A stretch of DNA of 18,546 nucleotides, from the NCBI GenBank assembly GCA_050942875.1, contig JBMNOD010000067.1, positions 1 through 18,546 of the forward strand. The letters run 5' to 3'. Shown piece by piece: positions 6,525-13,484 of this stretch. The notes under the pieces are model-generated. The model did not search any database and was not told the origin of the DNA. It worked only from the letters and a program-made list of their open reading frames with translations. The position numbers were made by a program, and so were the translations under genes. This DNA comes from JAAZAI01 sp050942875. GTDB taxonomy: Bacteria > Verrucomicrobiota > Kiritimatiellia > RFP12 > UBA3636. The first letter of the stretch is position 1. Every line of letters starts with the position of its first letter.

Positions 6525-7217
6525 ATGAAGACAACGTTGCAATATAGCACTTCACCTTCTGATGCGCGTCATGCCTATCGGCAGCGAATCGTCTCGAAAA
6601 TTGGTTCTTTCAGCGGAATCTTTTCTCTTGCGGTCGTGTTTGTTTTGGCGTTTTCGAGCATGATGATTGCACGGATTCCTTGGAGGGCGGGGCTGGCGCC
6701 TTCCAGTTTGAAATGGGTGCTCGTTTCGATTGTGATTGTAGTCTTGGGGGTGCTTCCGCTCTTTTCTGTCGTGATGTTCTGCATCGTTTATGCCGTCCAA
6801 ACCCGCAAGATGCGACGTGCCGAAGGCAAGGCCTCAATGCGGCAGACGACTCTTGCAATTGACGACGGCGGCTTGGCTTTCGAGACTGGGGCCGACATGA
6901 AATCCCTGGCTTGGGACGAGGTCGCAAATTTTGAAGCCACCCCGGATTATTTCATTTTCGCTCATGACGGCAATCTTGTTTTCATTCCCAGAAAAGCGAT
7001 TCCAAGCGACGTCCAAACTTTCATCAGGAGCAAGTCGGCTCCGCCCTCTGGCGCAAATGCCGTACACGCGGATGGCGTGTCGGATGGGCGTTTGCCCTGT
7101 GCGAGCAGGAAGGCGAAGCGGATCGGGCGCGCCATCTTGATTGCGATCTTGATTGTTTTCGCCGTGGGAATCCTTCTCATGCTGAGTGGCGTTCTTAGTT
7201 GGTTTGTTTTTTCATAA
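6525..7217 (+). CDS. YcxB-like membrane protein
   Basis: 230 residues. Two membrane segments (about 27-48 and 62-88) are followed by a cytoplasmic YcxB-like/PH-like domain at about 105-170, with the typical pattern TTLAIDDGGLAFETG, W130 in SLAWDEVANFEATPDYFIF and VFIPRKAIP, ending in a DVQTFIRSK helix. A linker and a third membrane segment (201-228) complete it. Two N-terminal segments plus this beta domain match the YcxB-like family; the extra C-terminal segment is less usual. The frame is open back to a GTG at 6417, but that extension is low-complexity G-rich sequence overlapping the promoter, so the ATG at 6525 is preferred. Function of the family is unknown. A small membrane protein gene follows after 22 bp. 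Base composition is lower in GC than the flanking operons. Confidence 0.75.
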   Translation: MKTTLQYSTSPSDARHAYRQRIVSKIGSFSGIFSLAVVFVLAFSSMMIARIPWRAGLAPSSLKWVLVSIVIVVLGVLPLFSVVMFCIVYAVQTRKMRRAEGKASMRQTTLAIDDGGLAFETGADMKSLAWDEVANFEATPDYFIFAHDGNLVFIPRKAIPSDVQTFIRSKSAPPSGANAVHADGVSDGRLPCASRKAKRIGRAILIAILIVFAVGILLMLSGVLSWFVFS

Positions 7218-7239
7218 CCTGATATTCGGTGACAGAGCG

Positions 7240-7578
7240 ATGAGGCAAGTCGTTCGATTCGTTGTGCTGACCGTAGCGGTCACAGCCGTTCTGGGTGGGC
7301 TCTTTGTCGTTGTCGTGGGGGTTCCGGAGCCGTGGCAGGCCCAGCCGTGGACGGTGTGGGAGCGTGGCGCACGTGGTTTGTTGGTTGCTTTGGGCTGGCC
7401 CATGTTTTTGGCGGGCATGCTGCTTGTTAAAATTGGCGATTCCGGCATTCCGGATTCCTGGGTCGGTCCGCTTGTTTTCTTTTTGTTTGTGCTTAGCGGG
7501 GCTTTTTGGGCCGCCGTGATCGTGGGAGTGGAGAAGAAGTGTGGCGCGAAGCGGGTAGGGCGACGCCGTCCCGGCTAG
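7240..7578 (+). CDS. Small hypothetical membrane protein, three predicted TM segments
   Basis: 112 residues with hydrophobic segments at about 5-27, 48-68 and 80-100 and a basic C-terminal tail. No family recognised. A longer frame begins at 7186 inside the YcxB-like gene, but the ATG at 7240 has GGTGA 7 nt upstream and leaves a normal 22-bp gap, so it is chosen. The tail (about the last dozen codons, KKCGAKRVGRRRPG) is encoded by a dispersed 40-bp repeat (7546-7585) that also occurs between genes at 11079-11119. The native C-terminus may have been replaced by repeat insertion. It is probably co-transcribed with the YcxB-like gene. Confidence 0.55.
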   Translation: MRQVVRFVVLTVAVTAVLGGLFVVVVGVPEPWQAQPWTVWERGARGLLVALGWPMFLAGMLLVKIGDSGIPDSWVGPLVFFLFVLSGAFWAAVIVGVEKKCGAKRVGRRRPG

Positions 7579-7585
7579 CCGCATT
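7546..7585 (+). repeat. 40-bp dispersed repeat, copy A
   Basis: Runs from GCGAAGC through GACGCCGTCCC to GGCTAGCCGCATT. It matches the reverse complement of 11079-11119 with a single extra base in the C run, one inserted base and one or two substitutions. It covers the 3' end and stop codon of the 7240-7578 gene. Confidence 0.7.
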
Positions 7586-7690
7586 GCCTCTGCTTCGTTT
7601 TCGGAGCCTATTCGTCTGTTGGAGCGCGGGCGAGAGGGCGGGGGGGGCGAAACGCGGCGGGGACGCCGCGTCCACGGGGCGCAGGGTTGA

Positions 7691-7710
7691 CGACCTGAAA
7701 CGCCAGGTCG
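7691..7710. terminator. Stem-loop between convergent genes
   Basis: CGACCTG-AAACGC-CAGGTCG, seven perfect pairs with a 6-nt loop, located between the plus-strand gene ending at 7578 and the chromate transporter operon ending at 7735. The position suits a bidirectional terminator, but there is no flanking T or A run. A second smaller stem, GGACG-CCG-CGTCC, lies at 7661-7673. Confidence 0.35.
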
Positions 7711-7734
7711 AGCGCCGTCCCGCCTGATTCCGAT

Positions 7735-8343
7735 TCAGCCAAGCAGCGGAAAGACGACGGCGCCGAGGACGGCGCAGAGGAGGATGAGCTTCGTGGGCGA
7801 GATGGCTTCGCGCCAGAGCGCCAGGCCGGAGCCTGCGCAGAGGAGCAGGGCGAAGGGGCGCACGCGGAGGCCGTCGGGCCAGTCCGGTGGCTGGAAGGCC
7901 GGCGCCTTGAAGAGCGAGGCCCAGGGGATCGGGCCGGTCAGCACGGTCATTTCAAAGAAGATGACGGTGGCGGCGACGAGCAGGGCGATGGTGGCAGGGC
8001 CGACGCCCCACATCAGGCCGCGCACCCAGGGGCGGTTCGTCTGGCGCTGGAGCGTGCGCAGCGCGAGGGTGACGAGGAGGAACGACGGCGTCAGGATGCC
8101 GGCCGTGGCGACGACGGCGCCCGGGATGCCGGCATGGCGGTAGCCGAAGAACGTCGCGGCGTTGATGCTGATCGGCCCGGGCGTGATCTGGGCGATGGCC
8201 AGGAGGTTGCCGAACTCGTCGAGCGTCATCCACTGGCGCGCCTCGACGAGCTCTTCGATGAAGACCGGGGTGAGGACGTTGCCGCCGCCGAAGCAGATCA
8301 GCCCGAAGCGGAAGAAAATGGCGTAGAGGGCGAGCAGCTTCAT
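7735..8343 (-). CDS. chrA: Chromate transporter, half-size subunit (second gene)
   Basis: 202-aa integral membrane protein of the CHR family (short-chain type). Near the N-terminus is the diagnostic FRFGLICFGGGNVLTPVF, then LAIAQITPGPISINAATFFGYRHAG, followed by hydrophobic segments to the end (about five to six in all). Short CHR proteins are encoded as adjacent pairs that assemble into an antiporter-type unit; characterised full-length members export chromate, and many homologues have no tested substrate. The frame extends further upstream, but those codons overlap the partner gene out of frame. The ATG at 8343 forms an ATGA overlap with its stop, so it is the start. Last gene of the 10723-7735 operon. 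Confidence 0.88.
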   Translation of the reverse strand: MKLLALYAIFFRFGLICFGGGNVLTPVFIEELVEARQWMTLDEFGNLLAIAQITPGPISINAATFFGYRHAGIPGAVVATAGILTPSFLLVTLALRTLQRQTNRPWVRGLMWGVGPATIALLVAATVIFFEMTVLTGPIPWASLFKAPAFQPPDWPDGLRVRPFALLLCAGSGLALWREAISPTKLILLCAVLGAVVFPLLG

Positions 8344-8978
8344 GGCTTGCGGTCGCTCCGGGCGTCGAGGCGGTTCTTGACGAACGCGTCGAGCGTGAAG
8401 ACGAGGATGCCGAAGGCGATCGCCGCGACGAGGATGTGCGCGGCAGGCACCTTGAAGCCGATCATGAGGACGCAGTACAGCGGCACGGCGATCCAGGCGT
8501 AGAGGTTGCTGACGATCCGCCGCCACGACTTGGCGATGGTGGCGGCGACGATGCCGCAGAGTGCGCAGCGCAGGCCGATGAACGCGCCGTCGAGCGCGGC
8601 GTTGCCGGCGGGAAGCTGCGTGAAGGCCATGGCGATGGCCGTGATGATGATGAGCGAGGGGAGGGCGATCGCCACGAGGGCGACCGCCGCGCCGGCGACG
8701 CCGGCGAACCGCATGCCGACGTACATCGCGGAGTTGCCCGCGATCAGGCCGGGGATGGTCTGGAAGAGCGGGAGCTGCGCCAGCAGCTCGCCGGGGGCGA
8801 GCCAGCGCAGGCGCTTGCCGAAGACGTCGTCGGCGACGATGATGATGGCATAGCCGCCGCCGATCACCGTGAGGGCGATCTTGAACCACTCCACGAACAG
8901 CCGCCACAGCACCTGGCGGCGGGAGAGGCCGGCCAGAGCGGGCGGGAGCGGTTGCGGGGTGGCGGCGGCGGGTTCCAT
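8340..8978 (-). CDS. chrA: Chromate transporter, half-size subunit (first gene)
   Basis: 212-aa membrane protein, CHR family. After a proline-rich cytoplasmic start (about 1-18) come LFVEWFKIALTVIGGGYAIII (the family's F..G...GGG element), LAQLPLFQTIPGLIAGNSAMYVG and several long hydrophobic helices (about 75-195). It pairs with the downstream half-size subunit, sharing a 4-bp ATGA overlap (8340-8343), so co-translation is likely. The two are homologous halves rather than copies: one has PGLIAGNSAMYVG where the other has PGPISINAATFFG. No SD is visible before the ATG, and the gene lies 22 bp after the exported nitroreductase gene. Confidence 0.88.
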   Translation of the reverse strand: MEPAAATPQPLPPALAGLSRRQVLWRLFVEWFKIALTVIGGGYAIIIVADDVFGKRLRWLAPGELLAQLPLFQTIPGLIAGNSAMYVGMRFAGVAGAAVALVAIALPSLIIITAIAMAFTQLPAGNAALDGAFIGLRCALCGIVAATIAKSWRRIVSNLYAWIAVPLYCVLMIGFKVPAAHILVAAIAFGILVFTLDAFVKNRLDARSDRKP

Positions 8979-9000
8979 GCCATCGGTTGGGGGCGTGGCG

Positions 9001-9684
9001 CTATTGCGCCGGGTACCCGATCGTCTGGCCGAGCAGGACGCGCTTGTTCTTCGGCAGGTTGAGCAGCTTGGCGAGCGGGTCGTGCTGGATGTAGGTGCGG
9101 ACGACGCAGCCGAGGTTCTCGGACGCGCAATACAGGTAGGCGTTCTGCGCCATCAGTCCGGCGTCGGCGCCGAAGCTCAGCATCCGCAGCTCGAGGTCGT
9201 CGATCTTGATTTTGTCGGCGTCGCCGACGAAGACCAGGTTGAGCGGCGCGGTGGCGACGAACGGCTGCGGGCCGGCCAGCTTGCGGTGGTCGCCTGCGGC
9301 GAGCAGGTTCAAGGCGTGCTTCTCGGCGTCGTAGGCGTAGATGCCGGCTTCGAGCACGGCGAGAATTTCGACGGCCTGGTGGTTGCGGGAAGAGGCGGCG
9401 ACGCGCATCTTCGCTTCCGGGCGGTTGTAGCCGGCCGTGGCCCAGAGGATGCCGCCGAGATGCTCGAGCGAGAGGGGCGTCGGGGCGAAGTCGCGGGAGG
9501 ACTTGCGCTTGCTGATCGCCTCCATCAGCGGCACGCCGCCGGTCGTCTTGATGGCGGGGAGCTGGATCGTCGCGGCGTCCTTGGAAGGGGCCGCTGCGTC
9601 CTGGGCGTTGGCCGAGAGCATGGAGGCGGAAGCCATGGCGGCGAAGAGGGTGAGGGGCGTTGTCATGCGAATGGCTGTTTTCAT
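9001..9684 (-). CDS. Exported nitroreductase-fold (SagB/ThcOx-like) oxidoreductase
   Basis: 227 residues with a Sec signal peptide (MKTAIRMTTPLTLFAAMASASMLSANA, cleavage around 27), so the enzyme is predicted to act outside the cytoplasm. The mature domain is a nitroreductase fold close to SagB-type dehydrogenases: FMN phosphate-contact segment ISKRKSSRDF (57-66), SSRNHQAVEI (98-107), DAGLMAQNAYLYCASENLG (174-192) and the closing LLGQTIGYP (217-225). The FMN-dependent reaction and substrate cannot be told. No azoline or peptide-maturation partner is near, so a SagB-like role in RiPP synthesis is unlikely. The SD AAGGAG is 5-6 nt from the ATG. It lies 28 bp after the deacetylase-like gene and 22 bp before the chromate transporter pair. 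Confidence 0.85.
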   Translation of the reverse strand: MKTAIRMTTPLTLFAAMASASMLSANAQDAAAPSKDAATIQLPAIKTTGGVPLMEAISKRKSSRDFAPTPLSLEHLGGILWATAGYNRPEAKMRVAASSRNHQAVEILAVLEAGIYAYDAEKHALNLLAAGDHRKLAGPQPFVATAPLNLVFVGDADKIKIDDLELRMLSFGADAGLMAQNAYLYCASENLGCVVRTYIQHDPLAKLLNLPKNKRVLLGQTIGYPAQ

Positions 9685-9712
9685 GTCTTCTCCTTGTTGG
9701 TGCCGACAGTCG

Positions 9713-10723
9713 CTAGTTGCCGGCGGGGTCGTTGTCTTTTAAAATCAAGATGCGGCTGGCGATGGGCTTGACATCGTAGGTCAGTGCGCCTTGGTTGACG
9801 GGCACCTTGAAGGTGTTCTGCCACTGCCTGACGGTGGCGCTCTTCCAGTCCGCGGGAACCTGGGTTACTAGGGTGAGCGGGACGTCGTACCGGGTCGAGT
9901 CGGTGGTGACGTTGAGGTTGAATGCAAACGTTTTGCCAGCCGTGGCATGGGCGACCGACCTGCCGGAATAGGCGTCGGTGATCGAGGCGCCGTCGCGCTC
10001 GGCCACGTACTTCAGGGCGTCGATTGCGGAAGGAGCCCAGATGCGGCCTTCTTCCTTGCGCTTGGCGATCTCGCGGACGAGCGTTTCGTGGTCGGCCGGC
10101 GGGAAGTTGAACCAGTCGCCGCCGACGCCGTGGAACAGGATGGTCGTCAGATCGCCGGTTTTCTCCGCGAGGTCAAGCATGGCGATGGCGTCTTGCGCGT
10201 TTTTGATGTTGCTGCTCGGGCCTGCGATGTCCCGCGGGCCGCGCAGGCGGCTGAGGAGCGCGTACTTGGCGCCGACCTCGCTCTGCTGCTCTTGCGTGAA
10301 GTCCCAGGGGACGCCGCCGGGATGCGCGAAGGCCATCAGCTTGTCCTTGGGGTAGCTGAGGCGCTTGCGCAGAACCTCGTCGGCCTTGGCGATTTCGCTT
10401 TCCATCTCCTCCAGGCTTTTGGCGCCCTTGTGCGACCATGTGTGGTTGCCCACATGGATGTTGGGGCTTTTGGCGGCGTCGATCCAGGCGTCAAATTTCT
10501 GGGGATCCTTTTCAAGCGAGCCGGGCACCAGGAAGAAGGTGCCATCGACGCCATGTTCGTTAAGCGCGGGGACGGCGAACTTGAGGGAGCTGGTTGTTCC
10601 GTCGTCGTAGTAGAGGAGGGTGGCGCCCTTGGCGTTGCCCTTCCAGCGGGCGATTTTCGTGCTGCCTTCCTGGGCTTCTTGCGCGAAGGCGGCGGCTGCG
10701 GTGGCGACGGCGAGCGAGGTCAT
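9713..10723 (-). CDS. Exported polysaccharide deacetylase (CE4 / NodB-homology) family protein
   Basis: About 336 residues, secreted. A short hydrophobic leader ends at AFA-QEA, followed by a NodB-type domain. Motif 1 reads LLYYDDG (usually TFDDG), motif 2 is NHTWSH (the SHTxxH metal pair), motif 3 is FAHPGGVPW, and a late FHGVGGDW supplies the catalytic-type His. The metal triad Asp-His-His is therefore intact, so hydrolysis of an N-acetyl or related group on a glycan is plausible. The last 80 residues (from about TDAYSGRS) look like a beta-sandwich add-on of unknown role. Start choice: ATG at 10723 with AAGGA 7 nt upstream. A GTG at 10741 would add VFKDIL, giving the signal peptide a positive charge but with no SD. 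First gene of the operon with the nitroreductase and chromate transporter. Confidence 0.85.
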   Translation of the reverse strand: MTSLAVATAAAAFAQEAQEGSTKIARWKGNAKGATLLYYDDGTTSSLKFAVPALNEHGVDGTFFLVPGSLEKDPQKFDAWIDAAKSPNIHVGNHTWSHKGAKSLEEMESEIAKADEVLRKRLSYPKDKLMAFAHPGGVPWDFTQEQQSEVGAKYALLSRLRGPRDIAGPSSNIKNAQDAIAMLDLAEKTGDLTTILFHGVGGDWFNFPPADHETLVREIAKRKEEGRIWAPSAIDALKYVAERDGASITDAYSGRSVAHATAGKTFAFNLNVTTDSTRYDVPLTLVTQVPADWKSATVRQWQNTFKVPVNQGALTYDVKPIASRILILKDNDPAGN

Positions 10724-10806
10724 GAGAATATCCTTGAACACAGCTTTGGTCTTTCTTTTTTGTCAGTGTAATGCGGCTTGCCCTTCTTATTGAAGTGGCA
10801 TGCGTG

Positions 10807-10836
10807 ATGATACACGCCAACCTCTTGAAAAATCAA
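10807..10836 (-). promoter_or_regulatory. Candidate promoter of the deacetylase operon with embedded inverted repeat
   Basis: On the minus strand TTGATT (10831-10836), an 18-nt spacer and TATCAT (10807-10812). The -10 box is exactly flanked by GCGTG and CACGC (10802-10817), and the -35 box lies in a CTTGA-AAAA-TCAAG stem (10824-10837), so a repressor could sit here. The leader would be about 75 nt. Confidence 0.4.
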
Positions 10837-10837
10837 G

Positions 10838-11144
10838 GGATTTCGGCTTGGCGTGCGGCAACGCATTGCCTCACGCCAAGGTCTAAAGTCGAAGGTCCAA
10901 GATCCAAGGTCGCTATCGGAACGACCGATACGACCCACGATTGGTGAACATGAAGCCGAAACGCTGGAGCCCGCCGTCCCGGCGCGGCCGTTCGCTGGAG
11001 GTGGCAGGGTGGGGGCTGGGGGTGCGGGCGGCGAGAGCGGAGCGGCGAGCTTCGCGTGGGAAATGGGAGGGGCGGTCGAATGCGGCTAGCCGGGGACGGC
11101 GTCGCCCCACCTGCTTCGCATCTCACTCTCGCGATCACTTGGAC
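10838..11144. repeat. Gene-free gap between prmA and the deacetylase operon, with repeats
   Basis: It holds a GTCTAAAGTCGAAGGTCC-like run (10881-10910) of the family also seen at 12064 and 16140, a TATCGG-AACGA-CCGATA hairpin (10914-10930), CGCCGTCCC (10972-10980) with its complement GGGACGGCG (11093-11101), a G-rich tract, and the repeat at 11079-11119. The plus-strand frame running through here is an antisense shadow of prmA extended by repeats. No RNA gene recognised. Confidence 0.55.
11079..11119 (-). repeat. 40-bp dispersed repeat, copy B
   Basis: Reverse-complement partner of 7546-7585 (AATGCGGCTAGCC ... GCTTCGC). It sits 26 bp downstream of the prmA stop. Confidence 0.7.
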
Positions 11145-12038
11145 TCATGGGATGGCGTGCGTGAAGAGGCCGGATTGCCAGTCGCCGAGGGTATGGGTGT
11201 CGCGTTCGTGGAAGCCTTGGGCTTCGAACGCGGTTTTGACGTCGGCGTATTGGCTGGCGAGGATGCCGGAGAGGACGAGCGCATGGCCGTCGCGGGAGGA
11301 GACGGCGCGGGCCAGGGCGGGGGCGGCCTGGAGGAGCACGGGGGCGAGGATGTTGGCCACGACGATGTCGCCGACGGGGAGCGCGGGGGCGAGGGCGTCG
11401 CCGGTCGCAAAGGGGATGTCGAGGCCGTTGAGGTCGGCGTTGCGTCGGGAATCCCTGACGCAGACGGGGTCGATGTCGTAGCCGCCCACCGTCGCGAAGC
11501 CGAGCTTGCGCGCGGCGATGGCGAGGATGCCGGAGCCGCAGCCGAGGTCGACGACGCCGCGGTCGAGATCGCCCGTCTTTGCAAGTTGCTCCAGGAAGCG
11601 AATGCAGGATTGGGTCGTCGCGTGCAGGCCCGTGCCGAAGCTCATGCCGGGTTCGATGGCGATGACGATTTCCCCCGGGGCGGGATCGTAACCCTCCCAG
11701 ACGGGGCGGACGACGATGCGGTCGGTGACGTGGAGCACGTGGAAGTGGCGCTTCCAGCTTTCGGTCCAGTCCTGCGGCGCGAGCGCGTCGACGACGGCGG
11801 CGCGGGGGACGCCGTCGATGGATTCGGCGATTTCGGCCATGCGCAACGCCAGTGCGCGGGCTTCGGGTTCGGAGACGCTGAACGCTTCGATCCAGGCTTC
11901 GCCGGTGTCGACGTCCTCCCACGAACCAGGGGGCGGTTCGAGCAGGGCCATCGCGTCGAGCAGGGCGTCGAGGTCGGCGGGGCGCGCGGCCATGCGCGCG
12001 CGGTAGACGGTGACAGGGGAGGAGGTGGAATAGGGCAT
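11145..12038 (-). CDS. prmA: Ribosomal protein L11 methyltransferase
   Basis: 297-residue cytoplasmic SAM-dependent enzyme that trimethylates lysines and the N-terminus of ribosomal protein L11. An N-terminal L11-recognition domain (about 1-85) is followed by a linker with WTESWKRHF (91-99), the substrate/SAM loop GMSFGTGLHATTQ (131-143; usually GTGxHxTT), motif I VVDLGCGSGILAI (162-174), acidic motif II GYDID (186-190) and NILAPVLL (229-236), which corresponds to the family's NxxxxxL catalytic-site strand. All family hallmarks are present and the length is normal. The ATG at 12038 has no SD and is directly preceded by a TTAGGGG-type repeat. The gene stands alone, separated by repeat-filled gaps from both neighbours. 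Confidence 0.93.
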   Translation of the reverse strand: MPYSTSSPVTVYRARMAARPADLDALLDAMALLEPPPGSWEDVDTGEAWIEAFSVSEPEARALALRMAEIAESIDGVPRAAVVDALAPQDWTESWKRHFHVLHVTDRIVVRPVWEGYDPAPGEIVIAIEPGMSFGTGLHATTQSCIRFLEQLAKTGDLDRGVVDLGCGSGILAIAARKLGFATVGGYDIDPVCVRDSRRNADLNGLDIPFATGDALAPALPVGDIVVANILAPVLLQAAPALARAVSSRDGHALVLSGILASQYADVKTAFEAQGFHERDTHTLGDWQSGLFTHAIP

Positions 12039-12060
12039 AGGGGTTAGGGGTTAGGGGCTA
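12039..12060. repeat. TTAGGGG short tandem run upstream of prmA
   Basis: GGGGTTAGGGGTTAGGGGCTA abuts the prmA start codon. A near-identical run (ATTAGGGGCTAGGG doubled) lies upstream of priA at 18404-18434. Confidence 0.7.
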
Positions 12061-12063
12061 GAA

Positions 12064-12179
12064 GGTCCAAAGTCTAAAGTCCAAAGTCTAAAGTCTTCCG
12101 GTGGGCAACTTTGTCGCGATCTTTGTCGCGATCTTTGTCGAACTGTGAAAGGGTGGCGTGGGTGAATAGGCGCAGGTGG
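12064..12179 (+). repeat. Long dispersed repeat, copy 1 (GTCCAAAGTC / TTTGTCG / GGTGAATAGG)
   Basis: In order: tandem GTCYAAAGTC units, three TTTGTCG units at 12-bp spacing, then GAACTGTGAAAGGGTGRCGT and GGTGAATAGGCGCAGGTGG. The reverse complement of 16049-16159 has the same parts in the same order. The two copies face each other around the 12.8-15.7 kb module. Confidence 0.75.
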
Positions 12180-12293
12180 ATGGGGAATGGCCACGAAAAG
12201 CGTAGGTGGATGGGCGTAGGAGGAAGTTTTTGTCCACAGAAAACACAGAAGGCACAGAAACGTAGGTGAATAGGCGTAGGTGGTGGGTTTTTA

Positions 12294-12379
12294 AACTACG
12301 AAATACACGAAACACGCGAAAGGGGGAGATAAAAACCGGGGTCTGGGGTGTCCCCAGCCTGAACTACGCTCTTCTCACT
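12294..12379 (+). repeat. Dispersed intergenic repeat, copy 2
   Basis: Counterpart of 369-453 with the same AACTACGAAA start, AACCGGGGTCTGGGG core, CTGGGG-TGT-CCCCAG hairpin (12343-12357) and CTTCTCACT end. It is preceded by ATGGCCACGAAAAGC- and CACAGAAA-type strings also related to the first gap. Confidence 0.75.
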
Positions 12380-12439
12380 TCTCACTCCGCACTAAACGAG
12401 GGGGTCTGGGGCGGGCCGCTTCGCGGCAGGAGGGCAGGA

Positions 12440-12640
12440 GCAAGAATGGGAGCAAGTGGGGGAGCAAGTGTATTCGACTAAGGGTGGGAGCAAGTGGGGG
12501 AGCAAGGGTAGGAAGGAGCAAGTGTATTCGACTAAGGGTGGGAGCAAGTGGGGGAGCAAGTGTATTCGATTAAGGGTGGGGACAAGTGGGGGAGCAAGGG
12601 TATTCGATTAAGGGTGGGGACAAGTGGGGGAGCAAGGGTG
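12440..12640 (+). repeat. 38-bp imperfect tandem repeat
   Basis: The unit contains TATTCGAYTAAGGGTGGG and CAAGTGGGGGAGCAAG. TATTCG occurs at 12471, 12525, 12563 and 12601, so the spacing is 54, 38 and 38 bp; the first interval carries a 16-bp insertion. The strand is strongly G over C. The following stretch, 12712-12835, has the complementary bias (CACTCACTCCC, CACTTGCTC) and is joined by the pair GAGCTTCGC (12659-12667) and GCGAAGCTC (12704-12712), so the whole could fold back on itself. No protein is encoded. Confidence 0.8.
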
Positions 12641-12809
12641 CGAGTCAAGCCGAAGGGCGAGCTTCGCGTTTTTCGTTTTGCCGCTGGTTCGCGTCTGCCC
12701 TGTGCGAAGCTCACACTTACTCTTACACTCACTCCCTTTCTCGCTTCCACACTTGCTCTCATTACACTCACTCCCAAACTCACTCCCTTTCTTGCTTCCC
12801 AATTTCTCG

Positions 12810-13484
12810 CTACCCTTGCACTTGCTCGCTTGCGTCGGTGCGTTCGAGGCGGTCGGGGACGAGGTAGATGAGCGGTGCGCCGGCGATGCCGACGACGGCC
12901 TTGACGGCGAGGTTGGCGAGGAAGATTTGCCAGATGACGCCCAGGGGCAGCAGGCCGGCGAAAGCGCCGAGGGAGAAGATGAGATTGTCGAGCGGGATGG
13001 AGACGGCGTTGCTGAGCAGCACGCGCGCCCATTGGAACCGCGGCGTCTTGGATCGGAACCAGTGGTAGACCTCGGTGTCGGCAAGTTCGCTGACAACCTC
13101 GGCGACGATCGAGGCGACGACGATGCGCCAGACGGGGCCGAGAATGGCCTTGAAGTGGGCGTTGGCGCCTCCTTCGTCCCAGGCGGCGTCGGGCGTGGCG
13201 TGGGCGCAGAAGGCGAGGTAGAGCGCCATGAAGAGGTTCAGGACGGCGGTGGCGATGACGAGGGTGCGAACGCCGCGCCTGCCAAGGAGCTTGTGCGCGA
13301 GGTCGCGCAAGGTGAACGTGAACGGGTAGATGAACGCCCCCATGTCCACGGCGAAGCCCATGACGACGCCAATCTTGAGACTGGCGACATCGGAAAGCAT
13401 CTGGAGCCCGGCGTAGGCTGCAACGGCGACAATCGCGAGCGAGGAGAGAGAGTCGCGAGCCTTGGCGGACGATGCGAGGCTCAT
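12810..13484 (-). CDS. VUT/YhhQ-type queuosine precursor transporter
   Basis: 224-aa inner-membrane protein with about six hydrophobic segments. The family signature is clear: MGAFIYPFTFTLRDLAHKLLG (46-66), IVAEVVSELADTEVYHW and a polar-hydrophobic stretch with RVLLSNAVSIPLDNLIF. YhhQ-family (QPTR, TIGR00697-type) proteins import 7-deazaguanine precursors such as preQ0/preQ1 for tRNA queuosine; the substrate here is inferred from family. Its start overlaps the stop of the 729-aa gene as ATGA (13481-13484), so the two are translationally coupled. The last few residues (TDASEQVQG) and the TAG come from the GCAAGTG-rich repetitive sequence that follows, so the native tail may be changed. No queuosine synthesis gene or tgt is in the window. 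Confidence 0.82.
   Translation of the reverse strand: MSLASSAKARDSLSSLAIVAVAAYAGLQMLSDVASLKIGVVMGFAVDMGAFIYPFTFTLRDLAHKLLGRRGVRTLVIATAVLNLFMALYLAFCAHATPDAAWDEGGANAHFKAILGPVWRIVVASIVAEVVSELADTEVYHWFRSKTPRFQWARVLLSNAVSIPLDNLIFSLGAFAGLLPLGVIWQIFLANLAVKAVVGIAGAPLIYLVPDRLERTDASEQVQG

Noticed and set aside
7735..8907. 390-codon minus-strand frame suggesting a full-length fused chromate transporter
   Set aside because: Its first half is out of frame with the partner gene and reads Arg/His-rich nonsense; the real arrangement is two half-size genes overlapping by 4 bp.
12440..12640. Possible CRISPR array
   Set aside because: The 38-bp units are directly contiguous with no unique spacers and degenerate internally, so it is a simple tandem repeat; no cas gene is present.
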